Of a stretch of 64,000 nt of DNA, positions 1-8,911 are shown in pieces; the stretch's first letter is position 1; each line of letters begins with the position of its first letter. The DNA is from Balneolaceae bacterium (GTDB lineage Bacteria; Bacteroidota; Rhodothermia; Balneolales; Balneolaceae): contig JAEPNO010000015.1 in assembly GCA_017643365.1 (NCBI GenBank), forward strand, positions 23,867 through 87,866, in the 5' to 3' direction. A program made the position numbers and the translations under genes. The notes beneath the pieces were generated by a model. That model saw only the letters and a list, made by a program, of their open reading frames with translations. It was not told the DNA's origin and did not search any database.

Positions 1-326
1 AATTTTGCATGGGCAAAAGGGTATGCAGTTCCGAGTATTTCTGTTAGATCGGCATGGGCAAATTTAATTTTTGAGAAAGGAACACCTAACTCACGAAAGG
101 AATCCACTGCAATTAGCTCAATTAGGGTATAAAAGTTAAATGCTTTTCCACTCTTCTCACCCCAAGTATATCCTGAACTATTTCTATTTAGAAATTCGTA
201 CTCCCAGTATTTATTTACCCACCGGCGTACTTTAGTTATAGGCATATTCAAAATCATTGATGCTTCCGGAATCGAATAAATCCCACTTCCAAGTTCTGGT
301 TGTACTATTGTTGCAGCTGCTGTCAT
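1..326 (-). CDS. DUF433/VapB45-like helix-turn-helix protein (C-terminus beyond window)
   Basis: The first 108 residues of a protein are readable before the gene runs off the left edge. Residues about 15-40 (starting YSIPEASMILNMP and ending KVRRWVNKYW) look like a MerR-type helix-turn-helix. It is followed by a WGE...KAFNFYTLIEL motif and a helical stretch with PFSKI and AYPFAHA, the pattern of DUF433 proteins, the family named for putative VapB45 antitoxins. In that family the partner is usually a PIN toxin, which would lie left of the window. The ATG follows a CGGAG-like ribosome site. It lies 65 bases downstream of the next minus-strand gene and could be in one transcript with it. DNA binding is inferred from the fold; the partner is unseen. 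Confidence 0.75.
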   Translation of the reverse strand, partial: MTAAATIVQPELGSGIYSIPEASMILNMPITKVRRWVNKYWEYEFLNRNSSGYTWGEKSGKAFNFYTLIELIAVDSFRELGVPFSKIKFAHADLTEILGTAYPFAHAK

Positions 327-391
327 GATTCTCCGTTTAATACCCGATTCGCCAATATAACGAAAAGATCTTATTCATAGTTTACCCCAAA

Positions 392-1144
392 TTATTCGAT
401 CACATCTGTAGAAATGTACTCTAGAAACCGCTCACCCAAAGCAGTAATTTTATCACTCTTACCCGTTTGATAATGATTTGAAAATTGGTCTGCAAAGATA
501 TTTGTTGAAACTAAACCCATTGAATGTAATTCAACCCATTGTTGGTTTACCAAATCAAGCTTTTGTTTATACTTAGGAAAAACACTCAGAAATAGCGTTG
601 CAAGACGATCTGTTTGATTATTGAGCTTGGGATTCCCAGTTTCTTCTAAAAATTTGTGAGGATTCCCAACCATCTTCATCATTAGAAACTGAGTAGTATC
701 CATTCTTTCAATTATTCTCAGGAATAAGCTTACTTCCTCATCATCTATATTCTGAGACTCAATTCTAATTGCAGAGTTTATCACTATGGCTTTCAGCGCT
801 TCCAGCTTCTCTTTCTGATGATTCTGCTGAGCCAACAGAATGGCCTTAGTTATGGTGGTGTTAATCTCTTTGCTATCTGCCAACTCCTGAATACTTATTT
901 TGCCCTCTTGCTCAAGATTATAAATTCGCGTAGCTAAATCTTGCACGAATTCCTTTTCCTTTTTTTGGTGAAGCGGTAAAATCAGTGTTGTGATTAATTC
1001 ATATGCTGGACCTAGGCCAACAACCGATGCAATTAGACCTAGTGTCTTATCTCGCGCTTCACTAGCCTCAATCTCGCGTTTTTCTCTAATATCACCGGAT
1101 AATTCCATTTTCGAACCTATTTCTTCTTCCCCTTCTCCATTCAT
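392..1144 (-). CDS. Hypothetical protein with hydrophobic N-terminal segment
   Basis: I do not recognise this 250-residue protein. The N-terminus is acidic and charged. Residues about 34-56 (TLGLIASVVGLGPAYELITT) are hydrophobic enough for one weak membrane or buried helix, followed by a helical, charged middle region. The C-terminus ends in ALGERFLEYI, a motif resembling the last helix and wing of winged-helix domains found at the end of many uncharacterised defence-associated proteins. It lies between a DUF433/HTH gene and an amidohydrolase within an integrase-bounded island next to hsdMS, so an accessory or defence role is possible. That is inference from neighbourhood only. Confidence 0.6.
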   Translation of the reverse strand: MNGEGEEEIGSKMELSGDIREKREIEASEARDKTLGLIASVVGLGPAYELITTLILPLHQKKEKEFVQDLATRIYNLEQEGKISIQELADSKEINTTITKAILLAQQNHQKEKLEALKAIVINSAIRIESQNIDDEEVSLFLRIIERMDTTQFLMMKMVGNPHKFLEETGNPKLNNQTDRLATLFLSVFPKYKQKLDLVNQQWVELHSMGLVSTNIFADQFSNHYQTGKSDKITALGERFLEYISTDVIE

Positions 1145-1303
1145 TTATCTTACACTTTCTTGTTAATTCTAAAATCTACCTTGGGCACCGCCTAAATTCA
1201 ACTACTTGTTCTTGAATCTAGTCTTTAACCCAAAACCACATAGCTATGTGTTTTAAGATTAACCGAAATTTTTTTTATTGAGGTTTAACAAACCACTCTC
1301 ATT

Positions 1304-2818
1304 ATGTCTTATTCAGAAAAACAACAAGCTTTTATTAATAAAGCTAATGATACTATCAGCGATGACCCATCAACCCGCCTCGGCCCTGTAGCTAAAAGAA
1401 TTGTAGATAGAAATGAATTTGTCATCGATGCTCATTGCCATATTTTTGACGGCGACTGTGTAAAAGTCACCTATTTGGTAGCTCGTTTTCTCATCAGTTT
1501 TTCTGAGTTCCTTCCACCAAGAATTTATTGGGCCGTTAAGAAAATTTTTAGACGAATATTCGGACTGATCTCTTTCGATGTGAAATCGACTGAACTATTC
1601 ATAAACGATTTGTTGCCTGGCCAAAAAAGCAGTTTTAATCAGCTTTCAGACATGGATTTCCAGAATGAGATTGATCAATCTATTGATGACTTTATTGACG
1701 AAATAAACAGCTTTTCCGTTAAGAGCGACACACATATTGATGTGGATAATTTCCTAAATGAATTTGAACGGGAAATAGATGAACTGGAGAAACAATTAGA
1801 AACATCGGTTGAACTCTATTCAGGTGCTCATAAAGTAGCTATTCTTGGTTTTGACCGACGAGGCTTTTTCCGAAGACTGCGACATATTATCAGCCTTCTA
1901 CGGTCGAAAACAATGAAAACAGTGCTTAATCGCTTTGAAGATGAGTACGCTATCAACCGGGTTTACAATAAAGAGTTTGGAGCCAACAATGAACAACTCT
2001 CGATAGTACTAGGTATGGATTTGAACAGCGGATGGGATGGGTCGAGCGAAAAAAGTTATACCCAACAAAACAATGAACTTGGTGCACTTAGCCAAACCGA
2101 AGGTATTCTGCCATACTTGCCCATTGATCCTAGGCGAGCAGAAAAGGATGGCGAGGAAAATCTATACGAAGCATTTTTAAAAGCCTTTAATAAAGACAAT
2201 CCCACTTATTTTGGTGTTAAGTGCTACCCAGCCCTTGGGTATCTACCTTCAGATGCACGCCTGACTCCTATTTTTGAAATATGTGAGAAGAAGAATATTC
2301 CTATAATTACCCACTGTGGTGGTGAAATGATCTCTACCTTTGATAACCCGGTTGTTGTGTACCGGGGTAATGCACGCGAAGAAATCGATGATCAAAAAAG
2401 GAAGCATCGGGCTCGAAAGCTGAACGAACCAATCGAATGGAAACCGGTACTGGAACAATTTAATGATTTACGGCTCTGTCTTGGGCACTTTGGCGGTAAA
2501 GGTGCCTGGAATGGAAAGCCTGCTACGAAAGACCGAATTCCAACTATCTTACAAATGATGGCCGATTACCCGAACCTCTATGCTGACTTCTCATTTAATC
2601 TGGAATCGGATAAAACCGTAAGTGCGTTTACCAAAAAGTTATTTGCAGATGATACAGACAGTAAACTAATGAGTAAAAGAACCCTTTTTGGAACTGATTT
2701 CTGGGTGGTGTTGCCCATGTCTGATTTAAACAATGACCAGAGATCGTTTCTTAAGGCGGTGAAAGGTTATGAAAAACAACTACTAACAACGAATGTACGG
2801 AATTACCTAGGTATATAG
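1304..2818 (+). CDS. Amidohydrolase-superfamily metal-dependent hydrolase with large insertion
   Basis: A 504-residue TIM-barrel hydrolase of the amidohydrolase-2 type. Metal-binding signatures are in the family order: DAHCHIF (His44, His46), FGVKCYP (Lys306), ITHCGGE (His337), LGHFGG (His395) and FGTDFW (Asp465). Residues about 55-230, between the first metal motif and the rest of the barrel, form a long charged helical insertion rich in Asp and Glu. This makes the protein much longer than the usual 280-350 residues. No signal peptide is seen, so it is probably cytoplasmic. The substrate is unknown; relatives act on amides, esters or carboxylates. It is the only plus-strand gene in the left part of the island and converges on hsdS with a 14-base gap. 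Confidence 0.8.
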   Translation: MSYSEKQQAFINKANDTISDDPSTRLGPVAKRIVDRNEFVIDAHCHIFDGDCVKVTYLVARFLISFSEFLPPRIYWAVKKIFRRIFGLISFDVKSTELFINDLLPGQKSSFNQLSDMDFQNEIDQSIDDFIDEINSFSVKSDTHIDVDNFLNEFEREIDELEKQLETSVELYSGAHKVAILGFDRRGFFRRLRHIISLLRSKTMKTVLNRFEDEYAINRVYNKEFGANNEQLSIVLGMDLNSGWDGSSEKSYTQQNNELGALSQTEGILPYLPIDPRRAEKDGEENLYEAFLKAFNKDNPTYFGVKCYPALGYLPSDARLTPIFEICEKKNIPIITHCGGEMISTFDNPVVVYRGNAREEIDDQKRKHRARKLNEPIEWKPVLEQFNDLRLCLGHFGGKGAWNGKPATKDRIPTILQMMADYPNLYADFSFNLESDKTVSAFTKKLFADDTDSKLMSKRTLFGTDFWVVLPMSDLNNDQRSFLKAVKGYEKQLLTTNVRNYLGI

Positions 2819-2832
2819 ATCGGGTAGTTCCC

Positions 2833-4023
2833 TCACCCAAACACCTCTTGCACCAACGACGAAAACAACGCTTCGGATTTTAATAAGCTATTTTCTGTTT
2901 TACTTTTTTCTACTCTGATTCTATTAATATTTTTCTCAAACTCTTTTTGCAGCCCCAAAGGTGGAAGTACAACTGGTAGTTTTTTGATCGGCCCTAAAAA
3001 TAAATTTGATTGGCTAGAAGTATTAGCGCTTTTTGTCATTTCAGATTGCAAATATTCAGATTGCAACATACTCTCCAAATAGGTGGAGTTAATTTTTTCT
3101 TTAGTTGGTTTAACAAGTGCCACACTTCTAACCATATTAAATGGTTCATGTATATTGACTTTTGTAACCCTTCCAATTGTTCCAGAGCAAGATATAAGAA
3201 TATCTCCAAATTCAGGAAGACATCTATTTATCATTCGATCATATTCTTCTTGAGGTATATGATCAACCTTTTCTTCTAAGTCGATATATCCATTTTTAAT
3301 ATTTCTCGCGGACAAAAGCATTATACCCGTTTCCGTTCTGTTTGGAGTTTTGTGATCTCCATCAGTCACTTTTTCAGAAATATCATCAATAGTTAGTTTT
3401 TCAAATCCTTTTTCATTTGACCGAAGATCCCCGAACATTTCCAAAAACACGCTTTGGATGAGTTGATCGTATTTCGCGAGCATGGCTTTGTCGATGTCGA
3501 TCAGGCGCTGTGCCCGGTCGAGCTTGGCAACAATGGCTTTCTGCTCGGAAAGGCTCGGAAGGGGGATTTTGACTGATAATAAATCACGTTTGCCTAAATT
3601 AATTTGCAATCCACCTCCAGCAAACTGTTTATAGTAATTTTTTACTATTTCCCTATTTAGTACATAATTTAAGTAACCGAAACTAACTGCTTTTCTATCG
3701 TATTCAAGCTTCCCTACTCGCTGATTAAGAAGTACATTTTTACCGTTAGTTTTAACTAAAGTAGGAACCCCAAGTATCTTTGGCTCATTAGCCATATCAG
3801 TCATTGCTATAATCACATCATCATCATGTAGACGATAGCTTTCATATTTATCATAAAAATGATCCGGCAAGTATTTTGGGTTATAACTAAGATCAAATTT
3901 TCCGTCTGGCCTTATATTGGACATTCGACAATTAAGAGTATTGCTATAATCGATGTAATCTTTCGATTTAAACGCATGACCATTTTTTAGATCAGCAATC
4001 TCACTTAGTTTCACTACCCTCAA
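2833..4023 (-). CDS. hsdS: Type I restriction-modification specificity subunit
   Basis: This 396-residue protein has two target-recognition domains and two conserved helical regions. TRD1 spans about residues 1-155 and begins VKLSEIADLKNGHAF. The central repeat is LPSLSEQKAIVAKLDRAQ. TRD2 spans about 205-355 and opens with LTIDDISEKVTDGDHKTP. The C-terminal repeat begins PPLGLQKEFEKNI. HsdS chooses the bipartite DNA site for the HsdM methyltransferase. The start codon overlaps the hsdM stop by four bases (ATGA), so translation is coupled. Base composition is mosaic: the central conserved segment is about half GC, while both TRDs are about one third GC by hand counts. That pattern fits exchange of recognition domains by recombination. 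No hsdR is present in the window. Confidence 0.93.
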   Translation of the reverse strand: MRVVKLSEIADLKNGHAFKSKDYIDYSNTLNCRMSNIRPDGKFDLSYNPKYLPDHFYDKYESYRLHDDDVIIAMTDMANEPKILGVPTLVKTNGKNVLLNQRVGKLEYDRKAVSFGYLNYVLNREIVKNYYKQFAGGGLQINLGKRDLLSVKIPLPSLSEQKAIVAKLDRAQRLIDIDKAMLAKYDQLIQSVFLEMFGDLRSNEKGFEKLTIDDISEKVTDGDHKTPNRTETGIMLLSARNIKNGYIDLEEKVDHIPQEEYDRMINRCLPEFGDILISCSGTIGRVTKVNIHEPFNMVRSVALVKPTKEKINSTYLESMLQSEYLQSEMTKSANTSSQSNLFLGPIKKLPVVLPPLGLQKEFEKNINRIRVEKSKTENSLLKSEALFSSLVQEVFG

Positions 4024-5495
4024 ACCATCCCCTCCAACTCATCCAGGATGTGAAGTCGTTCTTCCGCCAGCTGGCGTAAGCCGGGTTCACCGTCTTTGCC
4101 GTTTATAATTTCCATCGGGGAATCGTACTCTACGGCTTCGTATTCAATCTCTTTGTAGCGGTTAATGGAGAGGTCGTAGTTCTGCTCCACAATCTCGGCT
4201 TTGGGCACTAAAAAGCTTTGCTCAGTTCGCTTGCGATCGGTTTCCTCCTCCAACTTGTGGTAACGCGCCACAATATCGGGGAGGTCGTTGTCCTCAATAG
4301 CATCGCGTTTGTCATCCAGAGAGTAGCCATCGGCTTTCATGTCGTAAAACCATACGTTATCGGTTCCACCCGAGTTGGTTTTGGTGAAGATCACTACCGC
4401 GGTGCTCACCCCGGCATAGGGTTTAAACACGCCGCTCGGCATCGAAATAACGGCGTTCAGTTGCTGCTCTTCTACTAAAATCCGGCGCACTTCTTTATGC
4501 GCTTTGGAACTGCCGAACAACACGCCATCGGGCACCACTACGGCTGCACGTCCACCCACTTTTAACGCCCGCAGAAACAGCGGAAAGAACAACAGTTCGG
4601 TTTTCTTGGTCTTTACCGTTTGCAGTAAATCGGTAGCCACACTGTCGTAATCCAGCGAGCCCTTAAACGGGGGATTGGCAAGGATCAGATCGTAGCGTTC
4701 GTCCATGTCTTCGCCCTCGCTGCTCAGCGAATCCTTGTAATCGATGGTAGCGCCGTCAAAGCCGTGCATCACCATGTTCATATTCCCGATGCGCAGCATA
4801 GAATGATCGAAATCGTAACCACTAAACATTTCTTTCTGAAAGTGCTCGCGCGTGGCGTCATCCACCATGGCCGACGCATAATGATCGCGGATGTATTCCC
4901 CGGCTGCCACCAGGAAACCGGCAGTACCACAAGCGGGATCACAAATATTCTCTTTGGGTTTGGGATGCGTGAGATCCACCATCATTTTAATGATGTGGCG
5001 AGGCGTACGGAACTGCCCGTTCTGTCCGGCCACACTCAGCTTACTCAGCATATATTCGTAGATGTCGCCCTTAGTGTCGCGGTCGTCCATCTCCAGCTGA
5101 TCCAGCAACTCTACCACCCGCGCCAGCGTAGACGGTTTCGGAAACATGAACAGCGCGCCTTCCATGTGCTTGCGGAAGGTACTCCCGTTTTGCCCGCCCA
5201 GCTCTTTGATGAATGGAAACACCTGATCGCGGATCACATTGAACATCTCCTCCGGACCGAGTTGCTTCAGGTTCCTCCACCGCATGTTCTGTTGATCCGG
5301 CGCAAAGGTAGTGTTCTCCAACGGCTTTCCTGTCCGTTCTGCCTTTTTCTCGGCTTTCAGCTGCTGATCATCCAGCCCTTTAATAAACAACAGGTAGGTC
5401 AGCTGCTCGATCACCGTTAGAGGATTGGAGATCCCGGCTGTCCAAAGCGTTTCCCAAATTTTATCGACTTTATTTTTTAATTCGCCTGTGAGCAT
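4020..5495 (-). CDS. hsdM: Type I restriction-modification DNA methyltransferase subunit
   Basis: A 491-residue N6-adenine methyltransferase of the type I family. The HsdM N-terminal helical domain is seen at residues about 1-135 (NKVDKIWETLWTAG). The SAM-binding motif CDPACGTAGFLV is at 185-196 and the catalytic NPPF at 274-277. It would methylate adenine at sites selected by HsdS and protect DNA from the cognate HsdR. The gene is clearly richer in GC (about 60% in a 60-base sample) than the island genes around it. It starts 41 bases after a small membrane-protein gene on the same strand and overlaps hsdS by four bases. The restriction subunit is not in the window: either it lies further left or this is a solitary methylation unit. 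Confidence 0.95.
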   Translation of the reverse strand: MLTGELKNKVDKIWETLWTAGISNPLTVIEQLTYLLFIKGLDDQQLKAEKKAERTGKPLENTTFAPDQQNMRWRNLKQLGPEEMFNVIRDQVFPFIKELGGQNGSTFRKHMEGALFMFPKPSTLARVVELLDQLEMDDRDTKGDIYEYMLSKLSVAGQNGQFRTPRHIIKMMVDLTHPKPKENICDPACGTAGFLVAAGEYIRDHYASAMVDDATREHFQKEMFSGYDFDHSMLRIGNMNMVMHGFDGATIDYKDSLSSEGEDMDERYDLILANPPFKGSLDYDSVATDLLQTVKTKKTELLFFPLFLRALKVGGRAAVVVPDGVLFGSSKAHKEVRRILVEEQQLNAVISMPSGVFKPYAGVSTAVVIFTKTNSGGTDNVWFYDMKADGYSLDDKRDAIEDNDLPDIVARYHKLEEETDRKRTEQSFLVPKAEIVEQNYDLSINRYKEIEYEAVEYDSPMEIINGKDGEPGLRQLAEERLHILDELEGMV

Positions 5496-5536
5496 GGTAT
5501 GTGGATAAATTCTAAATTTTTACTCTTATTTAAGTT

Positions 5537-5854
5537 CTAGTATCCTGGGTCATATGGTTCTTCTTCATAGTATTCTCTTAATGAATTGTCCCTTGTAGTA
5601 TCGTCAAAGGCTGTACATACACTATAAAGTAAAATTATCCCTAAAATTATTAATGCACCGGGCAACCACTCCTTATACTCAAGTATCTTTGGATATTTGA
5701 ATAAAATTAAAAGCCCAACAATTATAAGTCCAAAAATAGTAAATGCATATTGAGCTTCGATGCTCCATGAATTGTTACCAATGGCGATTATGATCAGGCA
5801 AATGATGAATACTATTATAAATGGAATATTCCCTTTAAAGCTAGTGTCAAACAC
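5537..5854 (-). CDS. Small three-helix membrane protein upstream of hsdM
   Basis: A 105-residue protein with three predicted transmembrane helices at about residues 9-26, 36-53 and 65-82, and an acidic Tyr-rich tail (EYYEEEPYDPGY) that would face one side of the inner membrane. I do not recognise a family. It lies 41 bases upstream of hsdM on the same strand, so co-transcription is likely, and it is AT-rich like the other island genes but unlike hsdM. Small membrane proteins next to restriction systems sometimes act as effectors, but nothing here proves that. The ATG is the only good start. Confidence 0.6.
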   Translation of the reverse strand: MFDTSFKGNIPFIIVFIICLIIIAIGNNSWSIEAQYAFTIFGLIIVGLLILFKYPKILEYKEWLPGALIILGIILLYSVCTAFDDTTRDNSLREYYEEEPYDPGY

Positions 5855-6014
5855 TTTTACCCCGTTAATTCGTTGTTTTCAAACTTTGTAATAATTAAAA
5901 TAAACATACTCAAAGAGAGGGTATTCAATCAAATGTTAAATTCTGTAAGTGACTGTAAGGAATTGGTTTGGGAGGGGTCTAACTTGAAATTTCACACTAA
6001 TCTAACAAAATGAG

Positions 6015-6800
6015 ATGAGCGAAAGTAAGGACGAATTAAACAAATCGATTTCTTGGGGATGGCTTATTGTTGTATTGATTATGGTGCTATTACTCTGGTC
6101 AGCCAACTACTTCATATTAAATGACAATTCTCAAAAAGGAGTTTATGGCGATATGTTCGGTGCAGTTAATGCGCTTTTCTCTGGATTTGCATTTGTAGGC
6201 GTTATTTACGCGATACTACTGCAAAGAAAGGAACTTGAACTTCAGAGAATAGAATTGGCTCAGACTAGAGAAGAACTTGAAGGACAAAAATTGGAGATGA
6301 GACTTCAGAACAAAACGTTGAGAAAGCAGGCTTTTGAGAATACTTTCTTTCAATTGTTAACTCTTCATACCGACATAACCACCTCACTTAAATTTAATCG
6401 TTCTGAAGGTAAAGAAGCATTTACCGAATTATTTCATGGACTTTCTAATAATTGGCTTGTACGAGGCAATGTAGATGAACTCGTAAAGATAAATTTAAAC
6501 TACCTAGAGTTTTATAAAGTCAACAGTGCATATATAGGACATTACTTTCGGAGTTTATATAATATTTTCAAGTTTATAGATCAGAGTGAAAATGAGAATT
6601 AAAGGTTATACACAAATTTAGTAAGAGCACATTTGTCACGATACGAACTACTTCTTTTATTTTATAACTGTCTTAGTGATTTAGGAAACAAGAAGTTTAA
6701 GCCGCTTATAGAGAAGTACGCTTTGCTCAAGACCGTACCTAAAGACGCATTATTTAGTAGAGATCATTTAGATTTGTACGATAAAAATGCTTTTGAATAA
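6015..6800 (+). pseudogene. putAbiC-type abortive-infection protein interrupted by in-frame stop
   Basis: Residues 1-195 run from an ATG to a TAA at 6600-6602. Two membrane helices are at about 14-34 and 48-69, then a coiled coil at 70-105, then FENTFFQLLTLH at 107-118 and FRSLYNIFKFID near residue 190. This is the architecture of the putative phage abortive infection family (putAbiC). The same frame stays open after the TAA for 65 further codons to a second TAA at 6798-6800. It encodes RLYTNLVRAHLSRYELLLLF and DLGNKKFKPLIEKY, which is the family's usual C-terminal half. The frame is unchanged, so the lesion is one nonsense codon and not an indel. Unless the stop is read through, the product lacks about a quarter of its length and is probably inactive. 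Confidence 0.8.
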
Positions 6801-6848
6801 AAAAGATACAACAACTTTCTAGATCTGAGATTTACAATCACTCAAATT

Positions 6849-7259
6849 ATGCTCTGGAAAAGAAAAACCAAACAACCCGGTTACATGCGCTTTCTTGAAA
6901 GCTCGGGTGAACCCTATGTACCAGAACTTCGAGGTGACGGATTATCCATTGAAACAGCCTTTAGAGAAACAGTGCTACCTCCTGATGTTACAAATGACTA
7001 TAACCGATATTTAACCCCTTTGCATGGTGAACAAGACAGTGATTGGTGTGTTAAGAATGAAGAGTTCGTACCCACCGGAGAAAGACACCGATTCTACAAC
7101 CTCGTGACTATTGAGCTGACCAATGGCGAAACTCGACAATTCTACTTCAACAAGAGTGCAAACTTTTGTGTGCTATACGCTGATGAAATGGAGCAGATAA
7201 GAAACGCTCGAGAAAATCGCTCCGGTTGGTTTTCGAGATTACGCGCAGTTTTGAGGTAA
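6849..7259 (+). CDS. Hypothetical protein, 136 residues
   Basis: I do not recognise this protein. It is soluble-looking, with a basic start (MLWKRKTKQPGYMRFLE), a central acidic region, a beta-rich segment (HRFYNLVTIELTNGETRQFYFN) that resembles a small beta-sandwich or barrel, and a basic C-terminal helix (GWFSRLRAVLR). It follows the broken putAbiC gene by 48 bases on the same strand and is the last gene before the integrase, which points the opposite way. It has no membrane helix and no signal peptide. It is probably a cargo gene of the island. Confidence 0.6.
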   Translation: MLWKRKTKQPGYMRFLESSGEPYVPELRGDGLSIETAFRETVLPPDVTNDYNRYLTPLHGEQDSDWCVKNEEFVPTGERHRFYNLVTIELTNGETRQFYFNKSANFCVLYADEMEQIRNARENRSGWFSRLRAVLR

Positions 7260-7628
7260 TCACCTACATAACAAAGTTTGAATACAACCATTACCGGATC
7301 AATAGACTTCAGAATAGATCCTTGCTTGAAGAATTACCTCAATTCCACGTTATCAGAGACATACTATCTGACTAGCTAGCGATTCTCACCTTATACTACT
7401 TTCAATTTCCCCTATTAGTAAGTAGATAGTGCAACTTCATGAAATGTTAAGTAATAGCTGAATTGTGAAGACTTTCATTTTTTATACGATTTGAATTTAC
7501 CCCCCGTATTTACCCGACCTTTTACCGACCTTTTACCGACCTTTTTGGATGGACAGTCCTTCTGTTACCTCTTATTACAGCTCGGTTAAAATTTTGAATT
7601 AATGGACCTAAATTTGCACTCATATGCT
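7260..7628. other. Intergenic stretch between island cargo and integrase
   Basis: No convincing coding frame is seen. The stretch is AT-rich and holds three near-identical 11-base direct repeats at 7511-7543. Two genes converge here, one from each side. If the element's attachment site lies at this side of the integrase it would be in this stretch, but no duplicated core was found. Confidence 0.5.
7511..7543. repeat. Three tandem 11-base direct repeats near integrase 3' end
   Basis: The unit TTACCGACCTT occurs twice exactly and once as TACCCGACCTT, back to back, about 90 bases beyond the integrase stop codon. Short direct repeats near integrase genes can be arm-binding sites for the recombinase or its accessory factor. 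That role is an inference from position. Confidence 0.55.
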
Positions 7629-8846
7629 TTAGAAGAGTTGCTCCATCTCACGATCCAGTAAATCCTCATCAAAGTTTTTCAGATAGGTCTGTGTAGTCTT
7701 AAGGTTAGAGTGTGCAAGTGCATTTGATATGGCATACATATTCATCCCCATATTGGCTGCATGCCTAGCAAAAGAGTGTCTCGAAATATGAAAAGAGATA
7801 TGGGTTTCAATGTTGGCTAGCTCTGCAATCTTTCTGAGGTCTAGATTTACTAAAGAGTTTAATCGGCTTTTTTCTCGATCATACACTTCAGGAATTGAGT
7901 AATCCACCCCATCCTCTAATAAAGGAAATATGTAGTCACTTTCGTTTTGGTGCTTAATGTAATAACCCAAAATCTCGAGGCTCTGATCATTCAATCGGAT
8001 GTTCTTCCACTTGGGATTAGTATTGTTTACGCTCTTACTCATTAGGTACCTAAGCCGTCCATCTTGAATGTTATCCCACTTTAACCGGCATAAATCACCG
8101 AATCTTATACCGGCATTGTAGAAAGAGAATAGAAAATAGTTTTTCGAATGAAATACACGAGTACCCTCTTCTAAATCAAGCTTTTTGATATCTAAAATTT
8201 GCTCAATACTTAGCGCTTCTTTTTTGCTTTGTTGCCTCGGTGGTTTGCGATACACATCAAATGGATTTTTATCAATTACCTCTTTCTGAAATGCATCATC
8301 CATTATCATCTTCAACCTCTCCATATCTTTAACAATCGTATTTTGAGCATTGCCGATGTTATTTCTAAGGAAGATCTCAAAGTCCTCCAGAAAAGCCGGA
8401 GTCAATTCTGTAAGCTCAAGATAGTCTGCCTGAACCATTCGCTTCAACTTATTAAGTAAAACTGTTGTCTGTTTCCTTCTACGAACAGCACCCATTTTAT
8501 CTAGCCTATCACAATACTTCTTAGCATAGGTGAAAAAGTTCTCCGGATTAACTCCCTTGAGCCTATCCACAATGTTCTTCGAAGATAGCTTCTTTTGTTT
8601 ATCGAGTTTGAATCCAATCTCCTGAGCTTCATATACGAGCTGTTCAAGTTCATGGTTAAGCACTTTATATGAAGTATGGCTTCGTCGAATCTCCTTCTTA
8701 TCTGGATTCCAGTACTTTTGCTCAATTTTAATGCCTGTGAAGTAGAGGCTTTTCTTTCTGTTGTATGTGACTCTTAGGTAAAGAGGTACATGCCCCTGAC
8801 TGTTAATCTTATCACGACGAATGAACAAATTGTATGATGGTTTCAT
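7629..8846 (-). CDS. Tyrosine recombinase / integrase, Bacteroidota type
   Basis: A 405-residue site-specific recombinase. An N-terminal arm-binding domain (residues about 1-95, with PLYLRVTYNRKKSLYFTGI) is followed by a SAM-like core-binding domain (about 100-200) and a catalytic domain. Catalytic residues are visible: Arg248 in NAGIRFGDLC, the HxxR box at His353-Arg356, His379 in ALAHSN and the nucleophile Tyr388 in TQTYLKNF. The size and domain order match integrases of Bacteroidota conjugative and genomic-island elements. It probably marks the right border of the island that holds hsdMS and putAbiC. It is transcribed toward the cargo. A 10-base inverted repeat lies upstream at 8912-8939. 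Confidence 0.93.
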   Translation of the reverse strand: MKPSYNLFIRRDKINSQGHVPLYLRVTYNRKKSLYFTGIKIEQKYWNPDKKEIRRSHTSYKVLNHELEQLVYEAQEIGFKLDKQKKLSSKNIVDRLKGVNPENFFTYAKKYCDRLDKMGAVRRRKQTTVLLNKLKRMVQADYLELTELTPAFLEDFEIFLRNNIGNAQNTIVKDMERLKMIMDDAFQKEVIDKNPFDVYRKPPRQQSKKEALSIEQILDIKKLDLEEGTRVFHSKNYFLFSFYNAGIRFGDLCRLKWDNIQDGRLRYLMSKSVNNTNPKWKNIRLNDQSLEILGYYIKHQNESDYIFPLLEDGVDYSIPEVYDREKSRLNSLVNLDLRKIAELANIETHISFHISRHSFARHAANMGMNMYAISNALAHSNLKTTQTYLKNFDEDLLDREMEQLF

Positions 8847-8911
8847 AATTGGTAGAACATAGGTGGAACATTTTAGGTAGTTGCTGACACTTCATCACTT
8901 TCAAATGCAAC

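Noticed and set aside
4764..5420. A 218-codon frame antisense to hsdM
   Set aside because: It is the shadow of the GC-rich hsdM gene; it has no domain and odd composition (many His and Arg).
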